Positions 43,516 to 52,788 of a DNA stretch of 64,000 nucleotides are shown here, piece after piece (within the stretch, counting starts at the first letter, position 1; each line of letters opens with the position of its first letter). The translations under genes were made by a program, and so were the position numbers. Origin of the DNA: Xenorhabdus sp014467285 (GTDB taxonomy: Bacteria; Pseudomonadota; Gammaproteobacteria; Enterobacterales; Enterobacteriaceae). Below the pieces are notes generated by a model. It did no database searches. It was not told the origin of the DNA and saw only the letters and a list, made by a program, of their open reading frames with translations. The stretch lies in NCBI RefSeq assembly GCF_014467285.1, contig NZ_NKHR01000009.1, forward strand, positions 1 to 64,000, read 5' to 3'.

Positions 43516-43998
43516 TTATGCTAAAGGCTGATAGCTGATTTCCAGTATCCAATACGTCACGATGCCATTGGGCGTCATCACCGTAACCTCATCATCAGTT
43601 TGCTTGCCAAGCAACGCCCTTGCCACGGGAGAGTCAATGGAAATCCACTTTCTGGCCGGCTCAAATTCATCCGGCCCCACCAGCCGAAAAATATGTTCTT
43701 CTTCATTTTCATTTTCGACTTTCACCCATGCCCCAAAAAAGACTCTTCCCTCTTGCCGCGGATCAGGATCAACAATTTTCAGGACATCCAGCCGCTTGGA
43801 CAAGAATCGTACCCGACGGTCAATTTCTCTTAATCTTTTCTTACCATAAATGTATTCTGCGTTCTCTGAACGATCCCCTAACGCAGCGGCATCTGAAACA
43901 GCCTGAGTGACTTTAGGTCGTTCAACTTTCCAGAGATATTTCAGTTCCTGATCAAGCGCATGCCAACCTTCCCGGGTAATGTAGTGACTCTTGGCCAT
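43516..43998 (-). CDS. greB: transcript cleavage factor GreB
   Basis: 160 residues from ATG 43998 (the ORF extends 17 codons upstream, outside homology). N-terminal coiled coil with the catalytic acids at the tip (ALGDRSENAEYIYGKKRL, D/E pair ~42-45) and a C-terminal FKBP-like domain. Rescues backtracked RNA polymerase. It is co-oriented with ompR here and divergent from tex; in E. coli, as I recall, greB reads with tex and away from ompR, so a local inversion is possible. Confidence 0.96.
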   Translation of the reverse strand: MAKSHYITREGWHALDQELKYLWKVERPKVTQAVSDAAALGDRSENAEYIYGKKRLREIDRRVRFLSKRLDVLKIVDPDPRQEGRVFFGAWVKVENENEEEHIFRLVGPDEFEPARKWISIDSPVARALLGKQTDDEVTVMTPNGIVTYWILEISYQPLA

Positions 43999-44249
43999 GA
44001 AAAAACTCACTTGAGAAAAGATGATTAATGGCGGTGTACTATATCTCAACCCGGAAGATATTCGATGAATTCTGTCGCAACATGACCGAAATATCGCGCT
44101 AAACTGGAAATTATCGCGCTCAGCACGTATAAATGGAGCCAGTTTGAACCATGCCGATATTGTTTCAGATGAAATTTGATCCTATCCGGCTCTGCCTGAT
44201 GATATCCGACGATATCTACAGGCGCTAAGAAAGTTGAAGAAAACAGACC

Positions 44250-46601
44250 ATGAATGAATCTTTAAGTCGAATCATTGCCGGTGAGCTACAGGCTCAACCA
44301 CAGCAAGTCCAAGCCGCCATTACTCTGCTTGATGAAGGGAATACGGTTCCTTTCATTGCCCGTTACCGTAAAGAGGCCACCGGTGGTCTGGATGACACGC
44401 AGCTCCGCCAGCTCGAAAACCGCCTCGGTTATCTACGCGAACTATCCAACCGCCGTCAGACTATTCTGAAATCTATTGAGGAACAGGGAAAGTTAACCGT
44501 TGAGCTGGAAAACGCGATTAATGCGACATTGAGCAAAACCGAACTGGAAGACCTGTACCTGCCATATAAACCTAAACGCCGTACCCGTGGGCAGATTGCC
44601 ATTGAAGCCGGATTGGAACCTCTGGCCGACCTGCTATGGCAGGATCCGCAGCAAGAGCCTGAACTGGCGGCAGCGGCTTATGTCGATGCTGACAAAGGTG
44701 TCGCTGATACCAAAGCGGCACTGGATGGCGCTCGTTATATCTTGATGGAGCGTTTCGCCGAAGATGCGGCTCTGCTAGCAAAAGTCCGCGATTATCTGTG
44801 GAAAAATGCCCACTTAGTCTCCAAAGTTGTCGAAGGCAAAGAGGAAGAAGGCGCTAAATTCAGTGATTATTTCGATCATCACGAAGCCATCTCTGCTGTT
44901 CCTTCCCACCGCGCCCTTGCTATGTTCCGTGGACGCAATGAGGGTATCCTGCAACTCTCTTTGAATGCCGATCCTCAATTTGAGGAAGCGCCAAAAGAGA
45001 GCTACTGCGAGCAAATTATTACCGATCACCTTAATCTGCGCCTGAATAATACATCGGCTGATAGCTGGCGCAAGGCAGTGGTGAGCTGGACATGGCGCAT
45101 CAAAGTGTTGCTGCATCTGGAAACCGAACTGATGGGCACACTGCGCGAGAAAGCCGAAGACGAAGCCATCAACGTATTCGCCCGTAACCTGCATGATCTG
45201 CTGATGGCCGCACCAGCGGGTATGCGGGCAACGATGGGCCTGGATCCGGGCTTGCGCACAGGGGTGAAAGTCGCCGTTGTTGATGCAACAGGCAAGCTTA
45301 TCGCCACCGATACCATTTACCCACACACAGGTCAGGAAAACAAAGCGGCTGCGACCGTTGCAGCACTGTGTACCAAGCATCAAGTCGAGCTGGTCGCCAT
45401 TGGCAACGGTACGGCTTCCCGTGAAACAGAGCGTTTCTTTGCCAACGTGCAAAAACAGTATCCTGACGTTACTGCACAGAAAGTCGTGGTCAGCGAAGCG
45501 GGGGCATCCGTCTATTCCGCCTCTGAACTGGCCGCACTGGAATTCCCTGAACTGGATGTTTCCCTGCGTGGTGCGGTTTCCATCGCCCGTCGCCTGCAAG
45601 ATCCACTGGCAGAGCTGGTAAAAATCGAGCCGAAATCCATCGGTGTTGGTCAATATCAGCATGACGTCAGCCAAATCCAGCTTGCCAAAAAACTGGATAA
45701 TGTGGTTGAGGACTGTGTAAACGGTGTCGGTGTTGACCTGAATACGGCATCCGTCGCCTTGCTGACACGCGTTGCCGGCCTGAGCCGTAATGTTGCCCAG
45801 AATATCGTTAACTGGCGTGATGAGAACGGCCGCTTCAACAACCGTGACGAACTGCTGAAAGTTCACCGCCTGGGGCCAAAAGCCTTCCTGCAATGTGCGG
45901 GCTTCCTGCGCATCAATCAGGGTGATAACCCGCTGGATACATCAACTGTTCACCCAGAAGCTTATCCGGTCGTTGAGAAGATTCTGACAACAACCGCGCA
46001 AACCCTGCCTGAATTGATGGGCAATCCTGCTTCTCTGCGTAACCTGAGTGCCCAGGATTTCACGACAGAAAAATTCGGTCTCCCAACCGTCACTGATATT
46101 CTGAAAGAGCTGGAAAAACCGGGCCGGGATCCGCGCCCTGAGTTCAAAACAGCGACTTTTGCTGACGGGGTTGAAACGATGAATGATCTGCGTACCGGCA
46201 TGATTTTGGAAGGTACGGTCACCAACGTCACTAATTTCGGTGCTTTCGTTGACATCGGTGTCCATCAGGATGGCTTGGTGCACATCTCCTCTCTGTCCGA
46301 TCGCTTTGTAGAAGATCCCCATACCGTGGTGAAAACCGGCGATATCGTCAAAGTAAAAGTGATGGATGTTGATCTCAACCGCAAACGTATTGCACTGACC
46401 ATGCGTCTTGATGAACAACCAGGTGAAACACAAATACGCCGCGGTGCTCAAGGTGGTAACCGTCAGGATAGCAATGACCAAGGTCGCAATAACCGCAACG
46501 GCAATGGCAGAAACCGCCATATTTCGCGTTCAGGTTCTGCACCTTTAGCCAACAGCGCCATGAGTGATGCGTTGGCGGCAGCCTTTAATAAAAAACGTTA
46601 A
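44250..46601 (+). CDS. tex: RNA-binding transcription accessory protein Tex
   Basis: 783 residues (yhgF in E. coli). N-terminal helix-rich Tex domain, YqgF/RNase H-like domain (GLDPGLRTGVKVAVVD ~330), helix-hairpin-helix repeats (SVALLTRVAGLSRNVAQNIV ~505), and an S1 RNA-binding domain (~655-725, GTVTNVTNFGAFVDIGVHQDGLVHIS). The tail is rich in Gly/Asn/Arg (QGGNRQDSNDQGRNNRNGNG). Conserved neighbour of greB and feoA. Large open frames on the opposite strand are shadows. Confidence 0.97.
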   Translation: MNESLSRIIAGELQAQPQQVQAAITLLDEGNTVPFIARYRKEATGGLDDTQLRQLENRLGYLRELSNRRQTILKSIEEQGKLTVELENAINATLSKTELEDLYLPYKPKRRTRGQIAIEAGLEPLADLLWQDPQQEPELAAAAYVDADKGVADTKAALDGARYILMERFAEDAALLAKVRDYLWKNAHLVSKVVEGKEEEGAKFSDYFDHHEAISAVPSHRALAMFRGRNEGILQLSLNADPQFEEAPKESYCEQIITDHLNLRLNNTSADSWRKAVVSWTWRIKVLLHLETELMGTLREKAEDEAINVFARNLHDLLMAAPAGMRATMGLDPGLRTGVKVAVVDATGKLIATDTIYPHTGQENKAAATVAALCTKHQVELVAIGNGTASRETERFFANVQKQYPDVTAQKVVVSEAGASVYSASELAALEFPELDVSLRGAVSIARRLQDPLAELVKIEPKSIGVGQYQHDVSQIQLAKKLDNVVEDCVNGVGVDLNTASVALLTRVAGLSRNVAQNIVNWRDENGRFNNRDELLKVHRLGPKAFLQCAGFLRINQGDNPLDTSTVHPEAYPVVEKILTTTAQTLPELMGNPASLRNLSAQDFTTEKFGLPTVTDILKELEKPGRDPRPEFKTATFADGVETMNDLRTGMILEGTVTNVTNFGAFVDIGVHQDGLVHISSLSDRFVEDPHTVVKTGDIVKVKVMDVDLNRKRIALTMRLDEQPGETQIRRGAQGGNRQDSNDQGRNNRNGNGRNRHISRSGSAPLANSAMSDALAAAFNKKR

Positions 46602-47011
46602 TTAGCACAAACGTTAATTAACGAAGAAACGTTAGCTTACGTAAATAATTTCCTGAACTGGTGCCATTGTGCCAGTTCAGGATCTTTCAAAAAATAATTG
46701 GCAGCCTCTGAAAGACGAGAGGTTTTACGGCGCACCGGATAAAAAGACCTTTACTGGTTATACGTAAAAAAGCTATTATTTTCATAATAATGATTCTATT
46801 TATTGCTGATGTAATAAATTTGAATAAGTGACTACACCTGCATATTTTAACGAATACTCCGTATAATTCATTTCGCAATAAATCTCATCATAATGGGAAC
46901 TTATTGAATAATATAAAAATATAAATCTTCCATAATATCCTAATGTCCTTATATCCAATGGGTTTCGGTTTTTAGGTATAAATAACGAATACACACTGTT
47001 GAGGAAAAACC
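46602..47011. other. gap between tex and the PNPOx-like gene
   Basis: Contains the tex terminator at its left. The rest is AT-rich; short open frames on the minus strand have no recognisable content or ribosome-binding site. GAGG precedes the next gene. Confidence 0.5.
46651..46687 (+). terminator. tex terminator
   Basis: TCCTGAACTGG and CCAGTTCAGGA form a perfect 11-bp stem with a 9-base loop, followed by TCTTTC. Confidence 0.7.
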
Positions 47012-47536
47012 ATGAATAAATATGTCCAAAGCAGTTTTAAGCTACTCAGCAATATACGTTTCTTCGGACTTTCCACTCACGATCCGGATGCAGATTCTGT
47101 CTGGTCATCGACGATGTTCTATATTCCGAAATACAATCCACTGACACTGATCTGGTACTCAAAGCGAGATACCCGACATTCGCGGGAATTACATATCAAT
47201 CCCCGTGTCAGCGGTACAATCTACAGTAGCCGGGTCACGCCTGATTCATCGCTGGATCTGGCGGGCGCTCAATTCGTTGGCTACGCCCGCCAAGTCCCCG
47301 ATGATCAACTACAGGAAACCTATGACTACTTTTTCTTAAAAACTTATCCTGATGCAAATGTCAGAAAGAAAAAGGCTCGCCCTATCAGTGATTATCAAGG
47401 CCATGCCATACGCCGTTTCTATGAATTGGAAATTCAGGCATGGTGGGTATACGACTCGGATGCCTGGAGCCAGCATCAAGATGATGAGCGCGTTCAGGTT
47501 CCATTGAGTGAATTGCGTTACCCGCCAAAAGGTTAA
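47012..47536 (+). CDS. PNPOx-like split-barrel flavin-binding protein (YhbP/UPF0306-like)
   Basis: 174 residues. Pattern STHDPDADSVWSSTMFYI, FWYS-like LIWYSKRDTRHSRELHINPRVSGTIYS and a later LDLAGAQFVGYARQV fit the pyridoxamine-phosphate-oxidase-like split barrel that binds FMN or related cofactors. The match is to the fold family; no specific reaction can be assigned. GAGG precedes ATG 47012. Followed by a strong terminator, so it is a single-gene unit. Confidence 0.7.
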   Translation: MNKYVQSSFKLLSNIRFFGLSTHDPDADSVWSSTMFYIPKYNPLTLIWYSKRDTRHSRELHINPRVSGTIYSSRVTPDSSLDLAGAQFVGYARQVPDDQLQETYDYFFLKTYPDANVRKKKARPISDYQGHAIRRFYELEIQAWWVYDSDAWSQHQDDERVQVPLSELRYPPKG

Positions 47537-47586
47537 TAAAAGCCAATCAATCATTCATCAAATTAATAATAAAATAGCAATCAACC

Positions 47587-47609
47587 AGCCCCGTTTATTA
47601 ACGGGGCTT
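47587..47609 (+). terminator. terminator after the PNPOx-like gene
   Basis: AGCCCCGTT-TATT-AACGGGGCT, 9-bp perfect stem, followed by TATTAAT. Confidence 0.7.
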
Positions 47610-47682
47610 ATTAATAAAGAAATTTTTTCCGAATATTAAATATTCCTGATAATTATTTATTTTCAATAAAATCACCATTAAT

Positions 47683-47696
47683 TTGATTAATATCAA
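47683..47696. promoter_or_regulatory. FNR box of feoABC
   Basis: TTGAT-TAAT-ATCAA is a perfect FNR consensus, 169 bp upstream of the feoA start. FNR activation of feo under anaerobiosis is established in E. coli. Confidence 0.75.
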
Positions 47697-47739
47697 TTTG
47701 TTTCCACACTATTCAGGATAAATAACCCATATTGCAGTT

Positions 47740-47758
47740 GCATATTATTATCATTAAC
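47740..47758. promoter_or_regulatory. Fur box of feoABC
   Basis: GCATATTATTATCATTAAC matches the 19-bp Fur consensus at 13 positions, downstream of the FNR box, the same order as in E. coli feo. Confidence 0.55.
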
Positions 47759-47864
47759 AATTAGAATTCAGAGAAATTACCGTACTTTTTCCTTGTGAAA
47801 TTCCCTTCATTGAGGATAATAATTCTTATAATCACTTATTTTTTCAGTCAAAATGGAGAGTTAT

Positions 47865-48092
47865 ATGGTTCTTATTCCAGAACGCAAGTATAAAATTCTG
47901 GGATTTTCTCCAGAGATCAGCCCTGCTTACCGACAAAAATTACTGTCACTCGGCATGTTACCGGGCTCAACATTTCAGGTTATTCGCTTTGCTCCATTAG
48001 GCGATCCCATACAAATCGAAACACGCAGGGTCAACCTTACCCTTCGTAAACAAGACTTAGCATTTCTCATGTTGAATGAAGATCTGAACTAA
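47865..48092 (+). CDS. feoA: ferrous iron transport accessory protein FeoA
   Basis: 75 residues, SH3-like, cytosolic. YKILGFSPEISPAYRQKLLSLGMLPGS and RFAPLGDPIQIETRRVNLTLRK match E. coli FeoA. ATG 47865 is chosen over 47853 because GGAGAG is correctly spaced from it. It works with FeoB in Fe2+ uptake. The gap to feoB is long (129 bp) and carries repeats. Confidence 0.95.
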   Translation: MVLIPERKYKILGFSPEISPAYRQKLLSLGMLPGSTFQVIRFAPLGDPIQIETRRVNLTLRKQDLAFLMLNEDLN

Positions 48093-48150
48093 CAAGGCGC
48101 TGAGTTAATTTAGTTCAGAATAACGATCATCCACACACTTTGATAACCGC

Positions 48151-48199
48151 AGTACTAAAGTATAACTAGAGTACTAAATATATAGCTAAAGTACGAAAG
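48151..48199 (+). repeat. three short direct repeats in the feoA-feoB gap
   Basis: AGTACTAAAG (48151), AGTACTAAAT (48170) and AGTACGAAAG (48190) recur at 19-20 bp steps just before feoB. The intergenic gap is far longer than in E. coli feo, where the genes nearly touch. Confidence 0.6.
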
Positions 48200-48221
48200 T
48201 CACTTCGTGATTGACAAAAGT

Positions 48222-50537
48222 ATGATGAAACAATTAACCATTGGCCTGATTGGTAATCCCAATGCTGGCAAAACGACACTTTTTAACCAGCTTACTGGTT
48301 CCCACCAACGCGTGGGAAACTGGGCGGGTGTTACGGTAGAACGCAAAACCGGCCACTTTACCACCGATAACCATCAGGTCGATCTTGTCGACCTTCCCGG
48401 CACTTATTCCCTCACCACCATTTCTGAGCAAACATCCATCGATGAGCAGATTGCCTGTCACTATATCCTTAGTGGTGAAGCGGATATGTTGATCAATGTT
48501 GTTGATGCGTCGAATCTGGAGCGTAATCTTTATCTCTCACTGCAATTGATTGAACTGGGCATTCCCTGCATCATTGCGCTGAACATGCTGGATATCGCTC
48601 AAAACCAGCGTATCAATATTGATGTTGCGGCACTGGAACAGCGCCTAGGCTGTCCGGTTATCCCGCTGGTTTCAACCCGTGCCACAGGGATCGATGTACT
48701 GAAAAAAACCATCGATGATCACCCGCAAAATGCTAAACCTGTGCAGATTGAATATCCTGATTCACTATTACAGGAAGTCTCCCATCTTTCACGCCAAGTC
48801 ACGGGGACATTCAGCCCACAGCAGCGTCGCTGGCTGACTTTACAGGTACTGGAAGGGGATATTTACAGCCGTGGGATTTCCGGCCTGACCCAGATACAGC
48901 TAGCTGAAAGTCAGGCTCGCCTGCAACAGCAACAGATTGAAGAACCCGATCTGATCATTGCGGGCGCACGCTATCAGACGATTAGTGAGATATGTCTGGC
49001 GGTCATTGATACCCGATCAGCCGTACCAAATAAACTGACCCAAGTACTGGATACCGTTATCCTGAACCGCTGGTTAGGTCTGCCTATTTTCCTGTTTGTC
49101 ATGTACCTGATGTTTGTGCTGGCTATCAATATTGGCGGCGCCTTGCAACCCATCTTCGAAGGGGCTTCTGCCGCCATTTTCATTGATGGAATGCAATGGC
49201 TTGGTCATACTCTCCATTTCCCGCATTGGCTGACGGTTTTCCTTGCCCAAGGTATTGGTGGCGGTATCAACACGGTACTGCCGTTGGTTCCCCAGATTGG
49301 CATGATGTACCTGTTCCTCTCCTTCCTTGAAGATTCAGGCTATATGGCGCGAGCCGCGTTTGTTATGGACAGGCTGATGCAGGCTATGGGATTGCCGGGT
49401 AAATCCTTTGTGCCCCTGATTGTTGGCTTTGGTTGTAATGTGCCTGCCGTGATGGGTTCAAGAACCCTGGATGCCCCTCGTGAACGTTTGATTACCATCA
49501 TGATGGCACCGTTTATGTCCTGCGGGGCAAGATTGGCGATCTTTGCTGTCTTTGCAGCCGCTTTCTTCGGCAAAAACGGAGCAAGCATCGTTTTCTCCCT
49601 GTATATATTGGGGATTGTCATCGCCATCCTGACAGGGCTGCTGCTCAAATACACCCTGATGCGTGGTGAAGCATCACCATTTGTGATGGAACTGCCGGTC
49701 TATCACGTTCCACATACTAAAACCCTGCTGCTCCAGACATGGCAGCGACTGAAAGGTTTTGTGATACGAGCAGGTAAAGTCATTGTCGCGGCAAGTATGT
49801 TCATTGGCGCTCTGAACAGCTTCTCTTTCTCAGGTAAAGCCGTGGATAACATTAACCAATCAGCTCTGGCTTCTGTCAGTAAAGTGATCACGCCAGTATT
49901 ACAGCCCATCGGTGTGCATTCTGATAACTGGCAGGCCACTGTCGGGCTTATCACTGGGGCAATGGCCAAAGAGGTTGTTGTTGGAACGCTGAACACCCTG
50001 TACACCGCAGAAAACATCACTCAGGCACCATTCGACCCGAATGAATTCAATTTGCCGGATCAATTGAAAGACGCTGTTGCAGAAACCTGGGACAGCCTGA
50101 AAGAAACCTTTACCTTAAGCGCACTTTCCAACCCGATAGAAGCCAGCAAAGGCGATGGGGATATGGATCGCGGTTCTATGGGAACAATGAGCGCCAAATT
50201 TGGCTCTGCTATTTCTGCTTACAGTTACCTGATTTTTGTACTGTTATACGTACCCTGTGTTTCCGTCATGGGAGCCATTGCACGTGAAACCAGCCGTGGC
50301 TGGATGACTTTCTCCATCCTGTGGGGATTGAACGTCGCTTATTCACTTGCAGCATTGTTTTATCAAACCACAACGTTTTCTGCCCACCCAGAAAGTAGCC
50401 TGATAACAATTCTGGCCGTGATCCTGTTTAACGTTCTGGTTTTTATTGGATTACGCCGTGCGCGCAGCAAAGTGACCGTCACGTTCAATAACACCACCGA
50501 TCGTAACTGCGAATGCTCAAACGGCAACTGCCATTAA
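48222..50537 (+). CDS. feoB: ferrous iron transporter FeoB
   Basis: 771 residues. N-terminal G domain with G1 GNPNAGKTT (~11), G3 DLPGTYSL (~57), G4 NMLD (~121) and a G5-like STRATG; then a spacer domain and a membrane part with gate motifs (GFGCNVPAVMGSRTLDAPRERL ~410, MSCGARLAIF). The Cys-rich tail CECSNGNCH is typical of gammaproteobacterial FeoB. ATG 48222/48225 fits the E. coli start; a GTG at 48207 is also in frame. Imports Fe2+ in a GTP-dependent way. Confidence 0.97.
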   Translation: MMKQLTIGLIGNPNAGKTTLFNQLTGSHQRVGNWAGVTVERKTGHFTTDNHQVDLVDLPGTYSLTTISEQTSIDEQIACHYILSGEADMLINVVDASNLERNLYLSLQLIELGIPCIIALNMLDIAQNQRINIDVAALEQRLGCPVIPLVSTRATGIDVLKKTIDDHPQNAKPVQIEYPDSLLQEVSHLSRQVTGTFSPQQRRWLTLQVLEGDIYSRGISGLTQIQLAESQARLQQQQIEEPDLIIAGARYQTISEICLAVIDTRSAVPNKLTQVLDTVILNRWLGLPIFLFVMYLMFVLAINIGGALQPIFEGASAAIFIDGMQWLGHTLHFPHWLTVFLAQGIGGGINTVLPLVPQIGMMYLFLSFLEDSGYMARAAFVMDRLMQAMGLPGKSFVPLIVGFGCNVPAVMGSRTLDAPRERLITIMMAPFMSCGARLAIFAVFAAAFFGKNGASIVFSLYILGIVIAILTGLLLKYTLMRGEASPFVMELPVYHVPHTKTLLLQTWQRLKGFVIRAGKVIVAASMFIGALNSFSFSGKAVDNINQSALASVSKVITPVLQPIGVHSDNWQATVGLITGAMAKEVVVGTLNTLYTAENITQAPFDPNEFNLPDQLKDAVAETWDSLKETFTLSALSNPIEASKGDGDMDRGSMGTMSAKFGSAISAYSYLIFVLLYVPCVSVMGAIARETSRGWMTFSILWGLNVAYSLAALFYQTTTFSAHPESSLITILAVILFNVLVFIGLRRARSKVTVTFNNTTDRNCECSNGNCH

Positions 50538-50566
50538 CTGCCATTAGCGATTAATAGGAGCGATAG

Positions 50567-50806
50567 ATGATTAGTCTGCTGGAAATTAGAAACGCCGTTG
50601 CCCTTAACGGGCGTACTGACGCAAGGTCATTAAGCTATCAGTTTTCAGCACCACTACCGATGGTGGAAGCCATGCTCAAGCAGCTTGTCGCAATGGGTAA
50701 ACTGGAGGAAGTGGATACTTCTTCCTGTTTAAGCGGCGGCTGCAAGCAGTGCCCGGAAACGCAGAAATGTGGTTCGAAAATTTATCAACTGCCAGTAAAA
50801 AACTAA
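50567..50806 (+). CDS. feoC: FeoC iron-sulphur transcriptional/protease-shield protein
   Basis: 79 residues, winged-helix fold (LLEIRNAVALNGRTDARSLSYQF) with the cysteine cluster CLSGGCKQCPETQKCG near the C-terminus that binds an oxygen-sensitive Fe-S cluster. In Salmonella FeoC protects FeoB from FtsH. GGAG precedes ATG 50567. Confidence 0.95.
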   Translation: MISLLEIRNAVALNGRTDARSLSYQFSAPLPMVEAMLKQLVAMGKLEEVDTSSCLSGGCKQCPETQKCGSKIYQLPVKN

Positions 50807-50832
50807 GCATCTGTCCCTGTAAATACTAAAGG

Positions 50833-50871
50833 ATTGCCTGCCTGATTAAGCTTATCGGGCAGGCAATTTTC
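50833..50871. terminator. terminator between feoC and the MFS gene
   Basis: ATTGCCTGCCTGAT and ATCGGGCAGGCAAT arms around TAAGCTT, followed by TTTTCTTT on the plus side. Serves convergent genes. Confidence 0.8.
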
Positions 50872-50886
50872 TTTGAAGATCATGGC

Positions 50887-52068
50887 TCATTTAACCTTTT
50901 CATCTTTTGCCAAATCAGAGCAAACAGAGCAGATTAGCACGCCTACAGCCAAGCCAAGTATTAAAGCTGCCGTCATCCAGGGATACTGACTTGGCAATAT
51001 ACTGGCAATAGCGCCGATCATTGCCGCCATCACTTGATGAATAAAACTGTTCAACGCAACCGGATAAGCTCCACCAACCGGGGATTTATCAATAGCAACC
51101 GACATACTGACAGGAAACATAATCGCTGCCCCGACAAGAGCAATGCAATACGACAACCAGAGAAGCAATGCGAAATAAAATATTCCTCCCAACAACATCG
51201 CAGAAGCGCCGAACAATAATGACCCTAAGCCGATAAAGACGATGAGCTTACGACCTTTTCTGACAACATAGCGACCGACTATCACCGCTCCCAGAAAATA
51301 GGCAAGGGTAATCGGCCAGCCCAATAAACCGTATTCGTATGCACTCCATTGCAAAGCTGTTTGAAAAATAAATGGCGCATTCGTATTAAATGTGACAACG
51401 ACACCATACCCCAACCCGCCCGCCAACGCAGGCAGGAGAAATCGCCGGCTCCGCAAGATTTCTACATAAGCCAGTTTGGAAGAAAGGGTGGGAGGTGCTG
51501 ATTGGATATCAGGCAACTTGAGATAAGAAAAGAACAGAGCCAATATCAGCGTGACAATACCTAAACTGAAAAAAATAGCCTGCCAGCCCGAAAATCTTGT
51601 CACGGCAGCCCCAAGAAATTGTCCGATTCCCACAGAAATAACAAATGAAATCGAAAGCCAGGCTAAACTTTTAGTTAGCTGATCACCCCTAAAGTTATCT
51701 TTAAGTAATACCCGAGACAGAGATGTCATTCCGCCGGCCCCGGCTCCTTGCAGGAAACGGAGAAGAATGAACATGTCGGCATTGTTGACCATTGTTATAC
51801 TGAAACTGCACAGTGAATAAAAGAGTATGGCAATTAAGATCATCGTTTTTCTGCCATATTTTTCACTCAAACTTCCCCAAACCAGCATTAATGCAGCCAT
51901 ACCAATTAAAAATGCAGGGAAAGACAATGCAATATCCTGTTGCTGGCTGGATAACGCATCAGTAATCAACGGCAGTGCAGGTAAATACATTGACATACCT
52001 AGCTGTGCCAGAAAAACAGTGATGAAGACGATGAATATGATATATTCTTTTTTTACTTGAATTCCCAA
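50887..52068 (-). CDS. MFS drug exporter, Bcr/CflA type
   Basis: 393 residues, 12 membrane helices. Helix 1 LAQLGMSMYLPALPLI, motif A GSLSEKYGRKTMIL (~65) and motif C-like RFLQGAGAGGMTSLSRVLLKD (~105) fit the Bcr/CflA drug:proton antiporters. Closest known relatives by eye are Bcr, YdhC and MdtL; the substrate is unknown. ATG 52068 is preceded by AAGGAG. Confidence 0.82.
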   Translation of the reverse strand: MGIQVKKEYIIFIVFITVFLAQLGMSMYLPALPLITDALSSQQQDIALSFPAFLIGMAALMLVWGSLSEKYGRKTMILIAILFYSLCSFSITMVNNADMFILLRFLQGAGAGGMTSLSRVLLKDNFRGDQLTKSLAWLSISFVISVGIGQFLGAAVTRFSGWQAIFFSLGIVTLILALFFSYLKLPDIQSAPPTLSSKLAYVEILRSRRFLLPALAGGLGYGVVVTFNTNAPFIFQTALQWSAYEYGLLGWPITLAYFLGAVIVGRYVVRKGRKLIVFIGLGSLLFGASAMLLGGIFYFALLLWLSYCIALVGAAIMFPVSMSVAIDKSPVGGAYPVALNSFIHQVMAAMIGAIASILPSQYPWMTAALILGLAVGVLICSVCSDLAKDEKVK

Positions 52069-52282
52069 ATTAAACTCCTTATTAGCAAGTAATAACCTGT
52101 TTTTATATTGGAACTTAGTAATAAAGCCATGTTGTAATCCAAAGTATCTTACTCAATGTTAAACAAAAAACATTCATGCAAAAAAAATAAATTTATTCAT
52201 GACCAACAAATTGAAAAATAAACATCTCTTCCTTATTATTTGGTACACCATTTCCTGATATTAATAACCTGAGGATAGTAAT

Positions 52283-52726
52283 ATGCCTAAAGAGTTATTT
52301 ACCGCAACAGTTGAGTCAGTTGGTCGTCTCAAAATGAAATGTTCATCACGGGATTTTACCTTTCACATAGACGAGCCGGAAAGTCTGGGGGGAACGGATG
52401 AGGCGATGAGTCCGATAGAAGCGTTGTTGTCTGCTTTTGGTGCATGCCAATGTATTGTCGCAAAAAGTTTTGCCCGCAAGCATAAAATCAAACTGAACGA
52501 TATTCAGGTAAAAGTAGAAGGAGAATTGGATACCGATGGTTTCATGGGCAAAAATAAAAACGCCAAATTAGGATTTTCCAAAATTACCTCCAAGTTTTAT
52601 ATTGATGCAGATAATACCGAACAAGAGATCCGTGATTTTATTGCTTTTGTCGAAAATCATTGCCCTGTCCTCGATACTATCGTTAATACACCCGAAATTG
52701 TGACCGAAGTTTATCCCGGCAAATAA
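52283..52726 (+). CDS. OsmC/Ohr-family peroxiredoxin-like protein
   Basis: 147 residues. The two redox cysteines of the family are placed as expected: SAFGACQCIVAKSFARK (~55) and ENHCPVLDTI (~128). The GGTDEAMSPIEALL start of the central helix is typical. Members reduce organic hydroperoxides; others have unknown substrates. Single gene, GAGG before ATG, terminator after. Confidence 0.85.
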   Translation: MPKELFTATVESVGRLKMKCSSRDFTFHIDEPESLGGTDEAMSPIEALLSAFGACQCIVAKSFARKHKIKLNDIQVKVEGELDTDGFMGKNKNAKLGFSKITSKFYIDADNTEQEIRDFIAFVENHCPVLDTIVNTPEIVTEVYPGK

Positions 52727-52747
52727 AACGGCTGATTATCCATAACG

Positions 52748-52779
52748 ATTACCCATAACCATTAATGGCTATGGGTAAT
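52748..52779. terminator. bidirectional terminator between osmC-like gene and bioH
   Basis: ATTACCCATA and TATGGGTAAT form a 10-bp perfect stem between convergent genes. Confidence 0.65.
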
Positions 52780-52788
52780 GTTGAGTAT

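Noticed and set aside
44814..45893. 359-codon open frame on the minus strand inside tex
   Set aside because: It is fully antisense to tex, which has strong homology; composition is an echo of tex codons.
45942..46520. 192-codon minus-strand frame at the 3' end of tex
   Set aside because: Antisense to the S1 domain and tail of tex; no independent support.
48207..48221. GTG start for feoB five codons upstream
   Set aside because: The conserved N-terminus starts at the tandem ATGs 48222/48225; no better ribosome-binding site supports the GTG.
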